Below the pieces are notes generated by a model. The model was not told where the DNA came from. It saw only the letters and a list, made by a program, of their open reading frames with translations, and ran no database searches. The position numbers were made by a program, and so were the translations under genes. Positions 42,329 through 51,073 of a stretch of DNA of 64,000 bases are shown here, piece by piece (positions within the stretch are counted from its first letter, which is position 1; every line of letters begins with the position of its first letter). Origin of the DNA: JAODBJ01 sp963782465 (GTDB lineage Bacteria; Actinomycetota; Acidimicrobiia; IMCC26256; PALSA-610); contig CAWAJR010000002.1 of NCBI GenBank assembly GCA_963782465.1, positions 124,001 through 188,000 on the forward strand. The letters are read 5' to 3'.

Positions 42329-43765
42329 TCAGCTCTCCTGCAGCGTCTTGTTCTTCTCGAGCACCGACTCGACACCGCCGACGTTGAAGAACGCCTGCTC
42401 CGGCACGTGGTCGAGTTCGCCGTTGCACACCGCCTCGAAGCTCTCGACCGTCTCCTCCACCGGCACGTAGATGCCCTTCAGGCCGGTGAAGACCTCACCG
42501 ACGAAGAACGGCTGCGAAAGGAACTTCTGGATCTTGCGCGCCCGGGCGACGGTGACCTTGTCTTCTTCCGACAGTTCGTCGAGACCGAGGATCGCAATGA
42601 TGTCCTGGAGTTCCTTGTAACGCTGCAGGATTTCCTGGGTGCGGCGAGCCACCGCGTAGTGACGGTCACCGACGATCTCCGGCGCCAAGATGTTCGACGT
42701 CGACGCGAGCGGGTCGACCGCCGGGTAGATGCCGAGGGCCGCGATCTCGCGAGCCAGTTCGGTGGTCGCGTCGAGGTGCGTGAACGTGGTGAACGGCGCC
42801 GGGTCGGTGTAGTCGTCGGCCGGGACGTACACCGCTTGCAGCGACGTGATCGAACGACCTTTCGTCGACGTGATGCGCTCCTGCAGTTCGCCCATCTCGT
42901 CGGCGAGTGTCGGCTGGTACCCGACCGCCGACGGCATACGACCGAGCAACGTCGAAACCTCCGAACCGGCTTGCACGAACCGGAAGATGTTGTCGACGAA
43001 CAGCAGTACGTCCTGGTTCTTCACATCGCGGAAGTACTCGGCAACCGTGAGCGCCGCGAGCCCGACACGCAACCGCACGCCCGGCGGTTCGTCCATCTGG
43101 CCGTAGACCAACGCGGCCTTCTCGATGACGCCCGACTCCTGCATCTCGAGCCAGAGGTCGGTGCCTTCACGGGTACGTTCTCCCACTCCCGCGAACACCG
43201 ACACACCACCGTGCTGCTCCGCGACCCGGCGGATCATCTCCTGGATGAGCACCGTCTTGCCGACACCGGCACCGCCGAACAACCCGATCTTGCCGCCCTG
43301 CACGTAGGGCTCGAGCAAGTCGATGACCTTGATGCCGGTCTCGAACATCAGCGCGCGGGGTTCGAGTTCGTCGAACGGCGGCGCGGAACGGTGAATGTCC
43401 CAACGGTCGTCGATACCCGTCAGCTCGTCGCTCGACACGTCGAGCGGCTCGCCGAGCACGTTGAACACGTGCCCGAGGGTGCCGTCGCCGACCGGCATCG
43501 TGAGGCCGCGGCCCGTGTTGCGGACGGTAGTACCGCGCTTCAAACCGTCGGTGGGCTTCAGGCACACCGCGCGGACGCGGTTGTCGCCGATCTGCTGGGC
43601 GACCTCCGCCGTGATCGTGATCTTTTCGCCCCCGAGTTCGACGTCGAACTGCAGGGCCTGGTTGATCTCCGGCAGGCCGTCCGGGGGGAACTCGACGTCG
43701 ACGACCGGGCCCGCGATCGCGACGATGCGGCCTTCCTTCAACTGCGGCTCGGCAGTGAGCGTCAT
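42329..43765 (-). CDS. atpD: F1Fo ATP synthase beta subunit
   Basis: A 478-residue catalytic subunit. The P-loop is GLFGGAGVGKTVLIQEMI, the catalytic Glu lies in VGERTREGTDLW, and the DELSEED loop is present as LDELSEEDK. The ATG has an AAGGAG site 5 bases upstream. It lies in standard order between atpG and atpC; the spacer to atpC contains G/C-rich inverted repeats. ATP is made or hydrolysed at the beta sites as gamma turns. Confidence 0.97.
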   Translation of the reverse strand: MTLTAEPQLKEGRIVAIAGPVVDVEFPPDGLPEINQALQFDVELGGEKITITAEVAQQIGDNRVRAVCLKPTDGLKRGTTVRNTGRGLTMPVGDGTLGHVFNVLGEPLDVSSDELTGIDDRWDIHRSAPPFDELEPRALMFETGIKVIDLLEPYVQGGKIGLFGGAGVGKTVLIQEMIRRVAEQHGGVSVFAGVGERTREGTDLWLEMQESGVIEKAALVYGQMDEPPGVRLRVGLAALTVAEYFRDVKNQDVLLFVDNIFRFVQAGSEVSTLLGRMPSAVGYQPTLADEMGELQERITSTKGRSITSLQAVYVPADDYTDPAPFTTFTHLDATTELAREIAALGIYPAVDPLASTSNILAPEIVGDRHYAVARRTQEILQRYKELQDIIAILGLDELSEEDKVTVARARKIQKFLSQPFFVGEVFTGLKGIYVPVEETVESFEAVCNGELDHVPEQAFFNVGGVESVLEKNKTLQES

Positions 43766-43787
43766 CTGTGCTCCTTCATCGAAAGCA

Positions 43788-44714
43788 TCATTCGGGCGCG
43801 GGCAGGACAACGTGCTCGGCGTGACCGCTCGAGCCGCGCAACGCTTCTGCTCCGCCGACCACTTCCATGATCTCAGTGGTGATCGCGTCCTGACGGGCGC
43901 GGTTCATCACGCGCGACAGCGTGACGATGAGCTCTTCGGCGTTGTCGGTCGCAGCCTTCATCGCGCGTTGGCGGGCCGCCTGTTCCGACGCCGCCGCGTT
44001 CAACAGCGCGGCATAGACACGCGCTTCGACATAACGGGGCAACAACCGGTCGAGGATCAACTCCGGTGCCGGTTCGAACTCGTAGCCGCCCGTTGGGATC
44101 GCGTCGGGTGCCGCGGTCGTGAGCACCTCCTGCTCCAACGGCATGAGGGGCCGGATCACAACCTCCTGCGATCCCGAAGACACGAACCGGGTGTAGATCA
44201 GCTGCACGAAGTCGAGCTCACCCTCGACGAACCGCTCCGAAACCGCAGCCGCGACGTGGCGCGCGTCTTCGTACCCCGGGTTCTCGGTGAAGCCGGTGAA
44301 GGCCGCGTCGATCCGGTAGTTGCGGAACCGGAAGTACGACTCGGCCTTCCGGCCCACCACGATCAACGAGTACTCGTGCCCGGCCGCCGAATGCTCCCGC
44401 AACTCGCCTTCCGCCGCCCGCAGCACCGACGCGTTGTACGCGCCACACAAACCGCGGTCGGCGGTGAGCACCACGTGCGCAACCCGTCGCAGCGACTCGC
44501 GAGGCTGCAACAACGCGTGGTTCAACCCGGCCCCCGCGCTCGCCAGGTTCGTGACGACCGCAGTGAGGCCATCCGCGTACGGCTGCGCCGCGAGCACGCG
44601 CCCCTGCGCCTTCACGATCCGGCTCGCCGCGATGAGCTCCATCGCGCGCGTGATCTTCTTCGTCGAGTTGATCGACTTGATCCGCCGCCGAAGGATCCGC
44701 TCCTGCCCGGGCAT
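43788..44714 (-). CDS. atpG: F1Fo ATP synthase gamma subunit
   Basis: A 308-residue rotor subunit. RRRIKSINSTKKITRAMELI is the conserved N-terminal coiled-coil and TDNAEELIVTLSRVMNRARQ (split before Asp) the C-terminal one; LTADRGLCGAYNASVL is the central motif. The ATG giving MPGQERILRRR is preferred; it overlaps the TAA of the preceding 93-bp-repeat reading frame (TAATG), and there is little ribosome-binding site, so translation may depend on coupling. A longer start at 44741 would be encoded by repeat DNA. Confidence 0.94.
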   Translation of the reverse strand: MPGQERILRRRIKSINSTKKITRAMELIAASRIVKAQGRVLAAQPYADGLTAVVTNLASAGAGLNHALLQPRESLRRVAHVVLTADRGLCGAYNASVLRAAEGELREHSAAGHEYSLIVVGRKAESYFRFRNYRIDAAFTGFTENPGYEDARHVAAAVSERFVEGELDFVQLIYTRFVSSGSQEVVIRPLMPLEQEVLTTAAPDAIPTGGYEFEPAPELILDRLLPRYVEARVYAALLNAAASEQAARQRAMKAATDNAEELIVTLSRVMNRARQDAITTEIMEVVGGAEALRGSSGHAEHVVLPAPE

Positions 44715-45070
44715 TAGGTCTCGCTCGTTCGGTCGGCGCACGGCCCAGAAGGCCGCACCCCTCCGTCACTCGCTGGGCGAGCTCGCTCGCTGCGCTCGCT
44801 CACCGCACAGGTCTCGCTCGTTCGGTCGGCGCACGGCCCAGAAGGCCGCACCCCTCCGTCACTCGCTGGGCGAGCTCGCTCGCTGCGCTCGCTCACCGCA
44901 CAGGTCTCGCTCGTTCGGTCGGCGCACGGCCCAGAAGGCCGCACCCCTCCGTCACTCGCTGGGCGAGCTCGCTCGCTGCGCTCGCTCACCGCACAGGTCT
45001 CGCTCGTTCGGTCGGCGCACGGCCCAGAAGGCCGCACCCCTCCGTCACTCAGGCGAGGGAACGTCGTCAT
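44714..45070 (-). CDS. Open frame made of 31-residue repeats between atpA and atpG, possibly expressed
   Basis: A 118-codon frame starting MTTFPRLSDGGV and built from identical 31-residue units containing CAVSERSERARPASDGG and VRPSGPCADRTSET. The unit length of 93 bases keeps the frame open through every copy, and the TAA overlaps the atpG ATG (TAATG). There is no ribosome-binding site and no recognised homology; similar SERSER words arise from G/C-rich intergenic repeats in many genomes, so this may be non-coding repeat DNA whose openness helps ribosomes reach atpG. I give it low confidence as a protein. Confidence 0.3.
   Translation of the reverse strand: MTTFPRLSDGGVRPSGPCADRTSETCAVSERSERARPASDGGVRPSGPCADRTSETCAVSERSERARPASDGGVRPSGPCADRTSETCAVSERSERARPASDGGVRPSGPCADRTSET
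44716..45051. repeat. 93-bp tandem repeat, three full copies and a partial one
   Basis: Units begin at 44716, 44809, 44902 and 44995. The first three are identical over 93 bases; the fourth matches for 57 bases and then changes. Each unit holds GGTCGGCGCACGGCCCAGAA and the inverted GCTCGCTGCGCTCGCTCACC word. It fills the atpA-atpG spacer, the only stretch over 300 bases in the window without a conserved gene. Perfect identity implies recent expansion or recent conversion. Confidence 0.95.
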
Positions 45071-45080
45071 CACCGTGCCG

Positions 45081-46697
45081 TCACTCCGCCATGTCCTCGG
45101 TGGCGAGGGTCTTGGACGACTCGGGCGCGCCGACCTTTTCCGCCGCGCCCGGAGTCGTCGGCGCCGAGGCCGCGGCCGCGGCCGACCGAGCCACGAAGCC
45201 GGCCTTGAACTCGGCCACCGCGTCCTTGAGGATCCCTTCCTCGGGCAGGTCGCCACTCGTCCGGATGATCTCCAACAGCCCCGCATGGCGCGTGCGGAAG
45301 AACTCGAGCAACTCGGTCTCGAACTTCTTGATGTCGCCGACCTCGAGGTCGTCGAGCACACCCGAGGTCCCCGCGTAGATCGCGATCACCTGTTCGTCGA
45401 CCGGCATCGGCGCGTTCAGCGGCTGCTTCAGCAACTCCGTCAGGCGGTAGCCGCGGTCGAGCTGCGCGCGCGACACCGCGTCGAGTTCAGAGCCGAACGT
45501 CGCGAACGCTTCGAGCTCGCGGAACTGCGCGAGGTCGAGTTTCAACGTACCGGCGACCTTCTTCATCGCCTTGATCTGCGCGGCACCGCCGACGCGCGAC
45601 ACCGAGATACCGACGTCGACGGCCGGGCGGACACCCGACTTGAACAAGTCGTCGACCAGGTAGATCTGACCATCGGTGATCGAGATCACGTTCGTCGGGA
45701 TGTACGCCGACACGTCGCCGGCCTTGGTCTCGATCACCGGCAGCGCCGTCATCGAGCCGGCGCCGAGCGCGTCGCTCAGCTTCGCGGCCCGCTCGAGCAG
45801 GCGGCTGTGAAGGTAGAAGACATCGCCCGGGTAGGCCTCACGGCCCGGCGGGCGACGCAACAACAACGACAGCTGGCGGTACGCCTCGGCCTGCTTCGAC
45901 AGGTCGTCGTAGACGACAAGGGCGTGCTCGCCGTGGTCCATCCAGTGCTGGCCGATGGCGCAACCACCGAACGGGGCCAGGTACTTGAACACCGCCGAAA
46001 CGGAAGCCGGCGCGCTCACGACCACCGTGTACTCCATCGCGCCGTGCGACTCGAGCGTCGCAACCGTCTGCGCGACGGTCGAACCCTTCTGGCCGATCGC
46101 GACGTAGATGCACTTCACGCCCTGGCCGCGCTGGTTCAGGATCGTGTCGATCGCAACGGTGGTCTTGCCGGTCTTGCGGTCGCCGATAATGAGCTCGCGC
46201 TGGCCGCGACCGATCGGCGTCATCGCGTCGATGGCCTTGATACCGGTCTGCAACGGCTCGTGCACCGGCTTTCGACCCGTGATCCCGGGCGCCTGCACCT
46301 CGAGACGGCGATCTTCGGTCGAAGCGATCGGTCCTTTGCCGTCGATCGGGTTTCCGAGCGCGTCGACCACCCGGCCGATCAGCGCGTCGCCGACCGGGAT
46401 CGACAGGATCCGGCCCGTCGCCCGCACCGAGTGGCCGGCCTCGATGTCTTCGGCGTCACCGAGGATCACGGCACCGATCGTGGTCTCGTCGAGGTTCAAC
46501 GCCAGGCCGAGCTTGCCGCCCTCGAACTCGAGGAGCTCGTTCACCGACGTCTCGGGCAGTCCGGCCACCGTCGCGATGCCGTCACCGACTTCGAGGACGG
46601 TGCCGACCTGGCCCTGCGTCAGGTGCGGCGAGAACGTGCCGACGTGCGCCCGCAGCGCCGCCGCGATCTCATCGCTGTTAATCGTCAGCTCAGCCAC
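45081..46697 (-). CDS. atpA: F1Fo ATP synthase alpha subunit
   Basis: A 538-residue non-catalytic nucleotide-binding subunit. The P-loop is IIGDRKTGKTTVAIDTILNQ, and VSVSRVGG-like GISVSRVGGAAQIKAMKKV is the family signature. The GTG start has a GGGAG site. The C-terminus carries an Ala/Thr-rich extension (AAAAASAPTTPGAAEKVGAP) beyond the usual end of bacterial alpha subunits. The next gene, atpG, is separated by the 93-bp tandem repeat instead of a few bases. Confidence 0.97.
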   Translation of the reverse strand: MAELTINSDEIAAALRAHVGTFSPHLTQGQVGTVLEVGDGIATVAGLPETSVNELLEFEGGKLGLALNLDETTIGAVILGDAEDIEAGHSVRATGRILSIPVGDALIGRVVDALGNPIDGKGPIASTEDRRLEVQAPGITGRKPVHEPLQTGIKAIDAMTPIGRGQRELIIGDRKTGKTTVAIDTILNQRGQGVKCIYVAIGQKGSTVAQTVATLESHGAMEYTVVVSAPASVSAVFKYLAPFGGCAIGQHWMDHGEHALVVYDDLSKQAEAYRQLSLLLRRPPGREAYPGDVFYLHSRLLERAAKLSDALGAGSMTALPVIETKAGDVSAYIPTNVISITDGQIYLVDDLFKSGVRPAVDVGISVSRVGGAAQIKAMKKVAGTLKLDLAQFRELEAFATFGSELDAVSRAQLDRGYRLTELLKQPLNAPMPVDEQVIAIYAGTSGVLDDLEVGDIKKFETELLEFFRTRHAGLLEIIRTSGDLPEEGILKDAVAEFKAGFVARSAAAAASAPTTPGAAEKVGAPESSKTLATEDMAE

Positions 46698-46749
46698 AAC
46701 GTCTCCCGCTCTGTAGGGCCGCTCGGGCCACGGCTCGCAGAAGCTCGCC

Positions 46750-47280
46750 TCACAGCTGCTCCTTCATCTGATCGATGCGGGTGCGCACGGTGCCGTCAAT
46801 GACCGTGTCACCGATCCGGGCGAGGACCCCACCGAGCACCGTCGGGTCGACGATGACCTTGACCTCCACCTGCTTACCGGTCGCCTTCCCCAACGCTTCG
46901 GCGAGGCGGCGCCGCTGCGGCTCGTTGAGCGCGACCGCGGTGCGAACCTCGGCGACCTCGTGCTGGCGTTCGCTCGCCGAGAGCGACACGAACCGCTCGA
47001 CGATCTTCGGCAGCTCCGAAGCCCGGCCCACCGACACCACGAACGACACCAGCGACTTCGTCACCGGGAGCGCCTTACCCTCGAGGAGTTCCTCGATGAT
47101 CGCCTGGCGGCGTTCGGCCGGCAGCTGCGGGTCGGTCAACGCCATCCGCAGGTCGTCGTTGCCTTCGAGGATGCGCGCGAAACGGAAGAGCTCGTCTTCC
47201 ACCTCGGGGAGGTTCCCCTCCGCCTCGGCGACCGTGAACAGCGCGTGCGCGTATGCGTCGGCCCGCTCAGCTCCGCTCAT
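46750..47280 (-). CDS. atpH: F1Fo ATP synthase delta subunit
   Basis: A 176-residue delta (OSCP) subunit. DAYAHALFTVAEAEGNLPEV is the N-terminal helical domain and VKVIVDPTVLGGVLARIGD the conserved C-terminal signature with GGxxxxIG, followed by VIDGTVRTRIDQMKEQL. It connects F1 to the b subunits. The ATG overlaps the atpF stop (ATGA). Confidence 0.94.
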   Translation of the reverse strand: MSGAERADAYAHALFTVAEAEGNLPEVEDELFRFARILEGNDDLRMALTDPQLPAERRQAIIEELLEGKALPVTKSLVSFVVSVGRASELPKIVERFVSLSASERQHEVAEVRTAVALNEPQRRRLAEALGKATGKQVEVKVIVDPTVLGGVLARIGDTVIDGTVRTRIDQMKEQL

Positions 47281-47951
47281 CGATTGGTCCCTACCTCGTT
47301 GATGTAGTTCTCGATGAGCTGCAGTTGCGTGTCCTGGTCGAGGTTGTGCTCGACGATCTTCTCGGCCAGTTCGATCGACAGCTCCGACACCCGGGTGCGC
47401 AAGTCGGCCATCGCCCGCTCACCGGCGAGGCGGATGTCTTCCTGCGCCCGGCCGCGCAGGTCGGCCGCGTCGGCCTCGGCGCGCGCGATGAGGTCGCGGC
47501 GCATCTGGTCGGCCGCTTGACGCGCTTCTTCGATGATGCGCGAAGCCTCGTTGCGGGCATCAGCGAGTTGGCCGCGGTACTGCTCGAGTACCTCCTCCGA
47601 CTCGCCCTTGGCCGCTTCGGCCCGCTCGAGGTCGCTGCGGATGCGGTCTTCGCGCGCTTCCATCATGTTCTTCACCGGCGGGAGCGCGAACTTCCACATC
47701 ACAACGAGCAGGATCACGAACGCGATCGAACCCCAGATGATCTCGTTCCATGCGGGGATGATCGGGCTCGGCGACTTCTGGCAGTCGTCGATGGTGCCAC
47801 CCGCCTCGAGCTTCTCTATGCACTGCTTCGCGGCTTCGTTCGCCGGTTTGACAGTGGTTGCCGTCGTGTCCTGCGCAACCGCGATACCCGTCGTTGCGAA
47901 CAACGCGACGACTGCGATGGCAAAACCGGCAAGCAACTGGCGCTTGCGCAC
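47277..47951 (-). CDS. atpF: F1Fo ATP synthase b subunit with N-terminal signal-like extension
   Basis: A 224-residue b subunit. Unusually, a signal-peptide-like stretch (LLAGFAIAVVALFATTGIAVA) ends near residue 27 and is followed by about 40 polar residues with two cysteines (C44, C57) before the normal membrane helix at about 71-88 (IIWGSIAFVILLVVMWKFAL). The rest is the long charged dimerisation helix (AREDRIRSDLERAEAAKGES and onward). If the leader is cleaved, the N-terminus and both Cys lie outside. The alternative is a second membrane helix. The start is GTG or ATG-like at the first Met, with no better site downstream. Confidence 0.93.
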   Translation of the reverse strand: MRKRQLLAGFAIAVVALFATTGIAVAQDTTATTVKPANEAAKQCIEKLEAGGTIDDCQKSPSPIIPAWNEIIWGSIAFVILLVVMWKFALPPVKNMMEAREDRIRSDLERAEAAKGESEEVLEQYRGQLADARNEASRIIEEARQAADQMRRDLIARAEADAADLRGRAQEDIRLAGERAMADLRTRVSELSIELAEKIVEHNLDQDTQLQLIENYINEVGTNR

Positions 47952-47990
47952 GCTGTCTCCTTTATCTCCGTGGAGCTTCTGGTCGTGGCG

Positions 47991-48248
47991 TCAGCTGATG
48001 ATGAACGCGAGGACGAACCCGAACAGCGCGAGCGCTTCGGTGAACGCGATGCCGAGGAACATGGTCGTGCGGACCATGCCGGCCGACTCGGGTTGGCGTG
48101 CCATCGCACTGATGGCGTTGCCGACGACGAGACCGATGCCGATGCCGGGGCCGATGGCTGCGCCACCGTAAACGACGCCGCGGCCGAGGGCGGTCAGGCC
48201 CTTTTGGAGCTCACCGGCGTTTTGTGCTGCGAGCATCAAGTCATGCAA
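47991..48248 (-). CDS. atpE: F1Fo ATP synthase c subunit
   Basis: An 85-residue two-helix proteolipid. The first helix has the Gly repeat GGAAIGPGIGIGLVVG, the polar loop is MARQPES, and the second helix has the ion-carrying Glu in IAFTEALALFGFVLAF. The residues around the Glu look proton- rather than sodium-type. AGGAGG lies 9 bases before a TTG, which I take as start; the ATG four codons later is too far from that site, and the longer frame up to 48290 overlaps atpB. Confidence 0.94.
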   Translation of the reverse strand: MHDLMLAAQNAGELQKGLTALGRGVVYGGAAIGPGIGIGLVVGNAISAMARQPESAGMVRTTMFLGIAFTEALALFGFVLAFIIS

Positions 48249-48267
48249 GGGAATTGCCCTCCTGGTT

Positions 48268-49023
48268 TCAGTGCTCGGGGTGCATTGCACCCGCGATGTA
48301 GACGGCGGTCAGGATCGTGAAGATGAAGGCCTGCAGGAAGCTGACGAGGATCTCGAACCCGGTCATGCCGATCAGCAGGAGGAACGGGAACGGGAGGATG
48401 ACGGCCTGGACCTTCGCCGTCCACAGCGCGGCGGACAGCACGGCGAACGTCACCAGGATGAGGTGACCGGCAAGCATGTTGGCGAAGAGTCGGACGCTCA
48501 ACGAAAGCGGCCGGACGAGGAACGTCGACACCAACTCGATCGGCGTCACGAGGATGTAGAGCGCTTTCGGGACACCCGGCGGGAAAAGCACTCCCTTGAG
48601 GTAGTGAAAGGGCCCCTGCTTGATGACGCCGACGACGTTGAAGATCACCCAGGTGAGCAGCGCGAGCACCATCGGCATCGCGATGCGTGCGTTCGCGGGG
48701 AACTGGATGAACGGGATGACCTCGGTGAGGTTGCTGAAGAGGAGGAAGAAGAACATCGTCGCGAGGAACGGCAGGTAGCCGAGCCCGTCGACGCCCATCG
48801 TCGGCATGATCACCTGGTTGCGCACGAAGTCGATGCCGGATTCGGCAACGGCTTGCACGCCCGTCGGCACGAGTTGCCTCTTCGAGCCGGCCACGAAGAA
48901 GAGCAGCATCGTGGCAATGGCCGAACCGAAGTAGATGACGACGGTCTTGTTGATGCCGAGCGGTCCGGCTCCCCAGATCGTCAGGTGACTGATCGGCGGG
49001 AAATCCAACGCGAGCAAGCTCAT
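48268..49023 (-). CDS. atpB: F1Fo ATP synthase a subunit
   Basis: A 251-residue, five- to six-helix stator subunit. The key Arg lies in PLSLSVRLFANMLAGHLIL, the proton-channel signature. Helices fall at about residues 25-44, 77-98, 106-128, 165-185 and 195-245. The ATG overlaps the upstream atpI-like stop (ATGA). Together with the c ring it forms the two half-channels. Confidence 0.95.
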   Translation of the reverse strand: MSLLALDFPPISHLTIWGAGPLGINKTVVIYFGSAIATMLLFFVAGSKRQLVPTGVQAVAESGIDFVRNQVIMPTMGVDGLGYLPFLATMFFFLLFSNLTEVIPFIQFPANARIAMPMVLALLTWVIFNVVGVIKQGPFHYLKGVLFPPGVPKALYILVTPIELVSTFLVRPLSLSVRLFANMLAGHLILVTFAVLSAALWTAKVQAVILPFPFLLLIGMTGFEILVSFLQAFIFTILTAVYIAGAMHPEH

Positions 49024-49454
49024 CGGTCCTCTCTCGAGAGCGCGTGGGCACCGGGCTTCAGGCCGGGAGCCGCGAGCGAGATGCTGAGGTGCTTCGTCTC
49101 CCAGAGCAGCAACGCGAGGTGCGTGCCCACCAACGAGAAGCCGAGCACCTTGAGGTCGATCCACGACTGGTCCTTGAGCAGGAACAGTGCGAGGAAGATT
49201 GCGGCCAAACGGAAGATGTAGCTCACGACCGACGCACCGCCGACCGCCTGGGGCGACACGTTCGCCGCCCAGCCGACCGCCCACGCCGAGATGAGGAAGT
49301 TCCCGGCGACGATGACGACGGCGATCGCGACGCTGATCGCGCCGTTGACCCCGGCGACCAGCGCGCCGGCGCCGACCGCGATCGGTGCGACATAGGCGCT
49401 GCGACGAACGAGATCGAACGCGATTTCGCGTTCTACTGCCGGGATCGGGTCCAC
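49020..49454 (-). CDS. atpI: ATP synthase-associated membrane protein (AtpI-like)
   Basis: A 144-residue protein with four hydrophobic helices at about residues 19-37, 39-60, 73-94 and 103-120 (SAYVAPIAVGAGALVAGVNG; IFRLAAIFLALFLLKD). Location between the AtpZ-like gene and atpB, and size, match the AtpI/UncI position, where the protein helps assemble the c ring. Sequence similarity to canonical AtpI is weak by eye. The GTG start overlaps the previous gene by 22 bases. Confidence 0.75.
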   Translation of the reverse strand: MDPIPAVEREIAFDLVRRSAYVAPIAVGAGALVAGVNGAISVAIAVVIVAGNFLISAWAVGWAANVSPQAVGGASVVSYIFRLAAIFLALFLLKDQSWIDLKVLGFSLVGTHLALLLWETKHLSISLAAPGLKPGAHALSREDR

Positions 49455-49690
49455 GGCTTGCCCTCCTCTTCTCGTGCCATCGCTTCCCGGTAGCCGTAGT
49501 ACATGCGGATCACGACCCCGATGAGTGCGAAGACGGCCAGACCCAGGGTGAACAGAGGGCGGGTGCCGGCGAGGCGGTCGATCACGTAGCCGACCAGCGC
49601 GAAGACGAGCGGCGTGACGACGATCTCGACGGCTTGCGAGAGCGCGTTCCCGAACCCGTTGTAGGTCGCTTGGCGATCACGGAGATCCAC
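49433..49690 (-). CDS. AtpZ/AtpI-family small membrane protein, first gene of the atp operon
   Basis: An 85-residue protein with two helices (IVVTPLVFALVGYVIDRLAG; LFTLGLAVFALIGVVIRMYY), the pattern of AtpZ, a magnesium- or c-ring-assembly partner of ATP synthase. I start at the GTG giving VDLRDRQATYNGFG; the promoter-like boxes at 49764-49793 would make a longer ATG start (49765) untranslated. It overlaps the next gene by 22 bases. Confidence 0.72.
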   Translation of the reverse strand: MDLRDRQATYNGFGNALSQAVEIVVTPLVFALVGYVIDRLAGTRPLFTLGLAVFALIGVVIRMYYGYREAMAREEEGKPWTRSRQ

Positions 49691-49763
49691 TGGGGCACCA
49701 ACCAGCAATTTCCGGTCCCACGGCGCGCGGGCGTCGCGGGAACGGGCTTGTGAACGGATTCGC

Positions 49764-49793
49764 AATCTATGGGTGTGGGTCTGGCGGAGTCAA
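49764..49793 (-). promoter_or_regulatory. Sigma-70-type promoter candidate for the atp operon
   Basis: On the minus strand, TTGACT at 49793-49788 is followed after 18 bases by TAGATT at 49769-49764. Transcription would start near 49757, about 65 bases before the AtpZ-like GTG. The region is distinctly less GC-rich than its surroundings. Upstream lies an A/T-rich stretch (TTTTTTCACG on the minus strand) that may enhance the promoter or end the preceding operon. Confidence 0.55.
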
Positions 49794-49856
49794 ACCGAAC
49801 GTGAAAAAACCATGAAAAGCGCACGCTCCACGGTCACAGTTCGGTGAGAGGTTGCG

Positions 49857-51071
49857 TCAGGCCCGGCGACGCCGGGCGGCTTCGGCCTCGAAGTCCACCA
49901 CATCGGCGGCGCCGTCGGCGAGGTGGGGAGCCGATTCGGCCGGCGGCCGGGGCCGCGACCGTTCCAAGCGGGCCGAGCGCACCCCCGGGTGGAACAGGAT
50001 GTAGAGCATCAGCGCCAGGCCCCCGATCGCGAACGGCACGAGCGCGTTCCCGGAATCGGTGTAGGTCGGCCACAGCGCCACCGCCGACAGCAGCGCGGTC
50101 CAGGCCCAGAGGATCACCACCGCGCGCCGGGGGCCGTGGCCGAGGCGCACGAGGCGGTGGTGCAAATGGCCGGCATCGGCCGACGACCAGCGCTGGCGCG
50201 ACAGGACGCGCCGCAGGAACGAGAACACGACGTCGGCCATCGGCACCCCGAGGATCACGATCGGGATGACGAGGGGTGCGAAGAAGAAGTACGTGTTGCC
50301 CGAGTACTGGACGTCGGTACGACCGCCCACCGTGATCGTAGGGACGGCCAGTAACAGGCCGAGGAAGAGCGCGCCCGCGTCTCCCATGATGATGCGCGCC
50401 GGGTTGAAGTTGTACGGCAGGAAACCGAGGCACACACCCACGGCGACGACACACACGAGCGGGCCGATGTTGGAACCCTCGAGGTAGCCGCTGTGGAACA
50501 GGCGATCGGCGAAGAGGAACAGCGCCGTGCCGCCGATTGCGACGATCCCCGCCGCCAGGCCGTCGAGCCCGTCGATGAGGTTGATGGCGTTGGTCATCAA
50601 CACGACCCACAACACGGTGATGAGCGGTGCGTACCCGGCGCCGGGGACCCAGACGTCGGTGCCGAACAGATTGAACGGCACCTGGACGTGGAACATCGTG
50701 ACACCGTTGAGCGCGAGAAGGCTGGCCGCGAACACCTCACCCGCGACCTTCGCCGGTGGCGAGACGTCACGTAAGTCGTCGAGCGCGCCGACGATGAACA
50801 TCACACCCGCCGCCAGCACGACACCGAACGGTTCCGAGTTCTTCTGGAACACCTCGTGGAACTGCGGCAGGTGCGACGCGACCGCGAACGCGACGAGAAA
50901 ACCCAGCAACATCGCCGCGCCGCCGAGGGTCGGCATCGGCTTCGTGTGCACGTGCCGCGCGTCGCGCGGTTCGACCACCGCGCCGAAGCGGATGACGAAG
51001 AACCGGACGACGGGTGTCGCAACGAGCGTGACGCCCATCGCGATCGCCATGACGACCGCGTACCCGCCCAC
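49857..51071 (-). CDS. WecA/TagO-type undecaprenyl-phosphate sugar-1-phosphate transferase
   Basis: A 404-residue polytopic enzyme of the MraY/WecA family with about eleven helices. Signatures: PTLGGAAMLLGF, ALDDLRD (Asp pair), NAINLIDGLDGLAAG, NFNPARIIMGDAGALFLG, and the HxxxH-type loop HLHHRLVRLGHGPRR, which separates WecA-like enzymes from MraY. It loads GlcNAc-1-phosphate or a related sugar onto undecaprenyl phosphate, starting polymer synthesis. The position glyA - this gene - atp is common in actinobacteria. The polar C-terminal tail (about 40 residues, Arg-rich) is extra. Confidence 0.92.
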   Translation of the reverse strand: MGGYAVVMAIAMGVTLVATPVVRFFVIRFGAVVEPRDARHVHTKPMPTLGGAAMLLGFLVAFAVASHLPQFHEVFQKNSEPFGVVLAAGVMFIVGALDDLRDVSPPAKVAGEVFAASLLALNGVTMFHVQVPFNLFGTDVWVPGAGYAPLITVLWVVLMTNAINLIDGLDGLAAGIVAIGGTALFLFADRLFHSGYLEGSNIGPLVCVVAVGVCLGFLPYNFNPARIIMGDAGALFLGLLLAVPTITVGGRTDVQYSGNTYFFFAPLVIPIVILGVPMADVVFSFLRRVLSRQRWSSADAGHLHHRLVRLGHGPRRAVVILWAWTALLSAVALWPTYTDSGNALVPFAIGGLALMLYILFHPGVRSARLERSRPRPPAESAPHLADGAADVVDFEAEAARRRRA

Positions 51072-51073
51072 TC

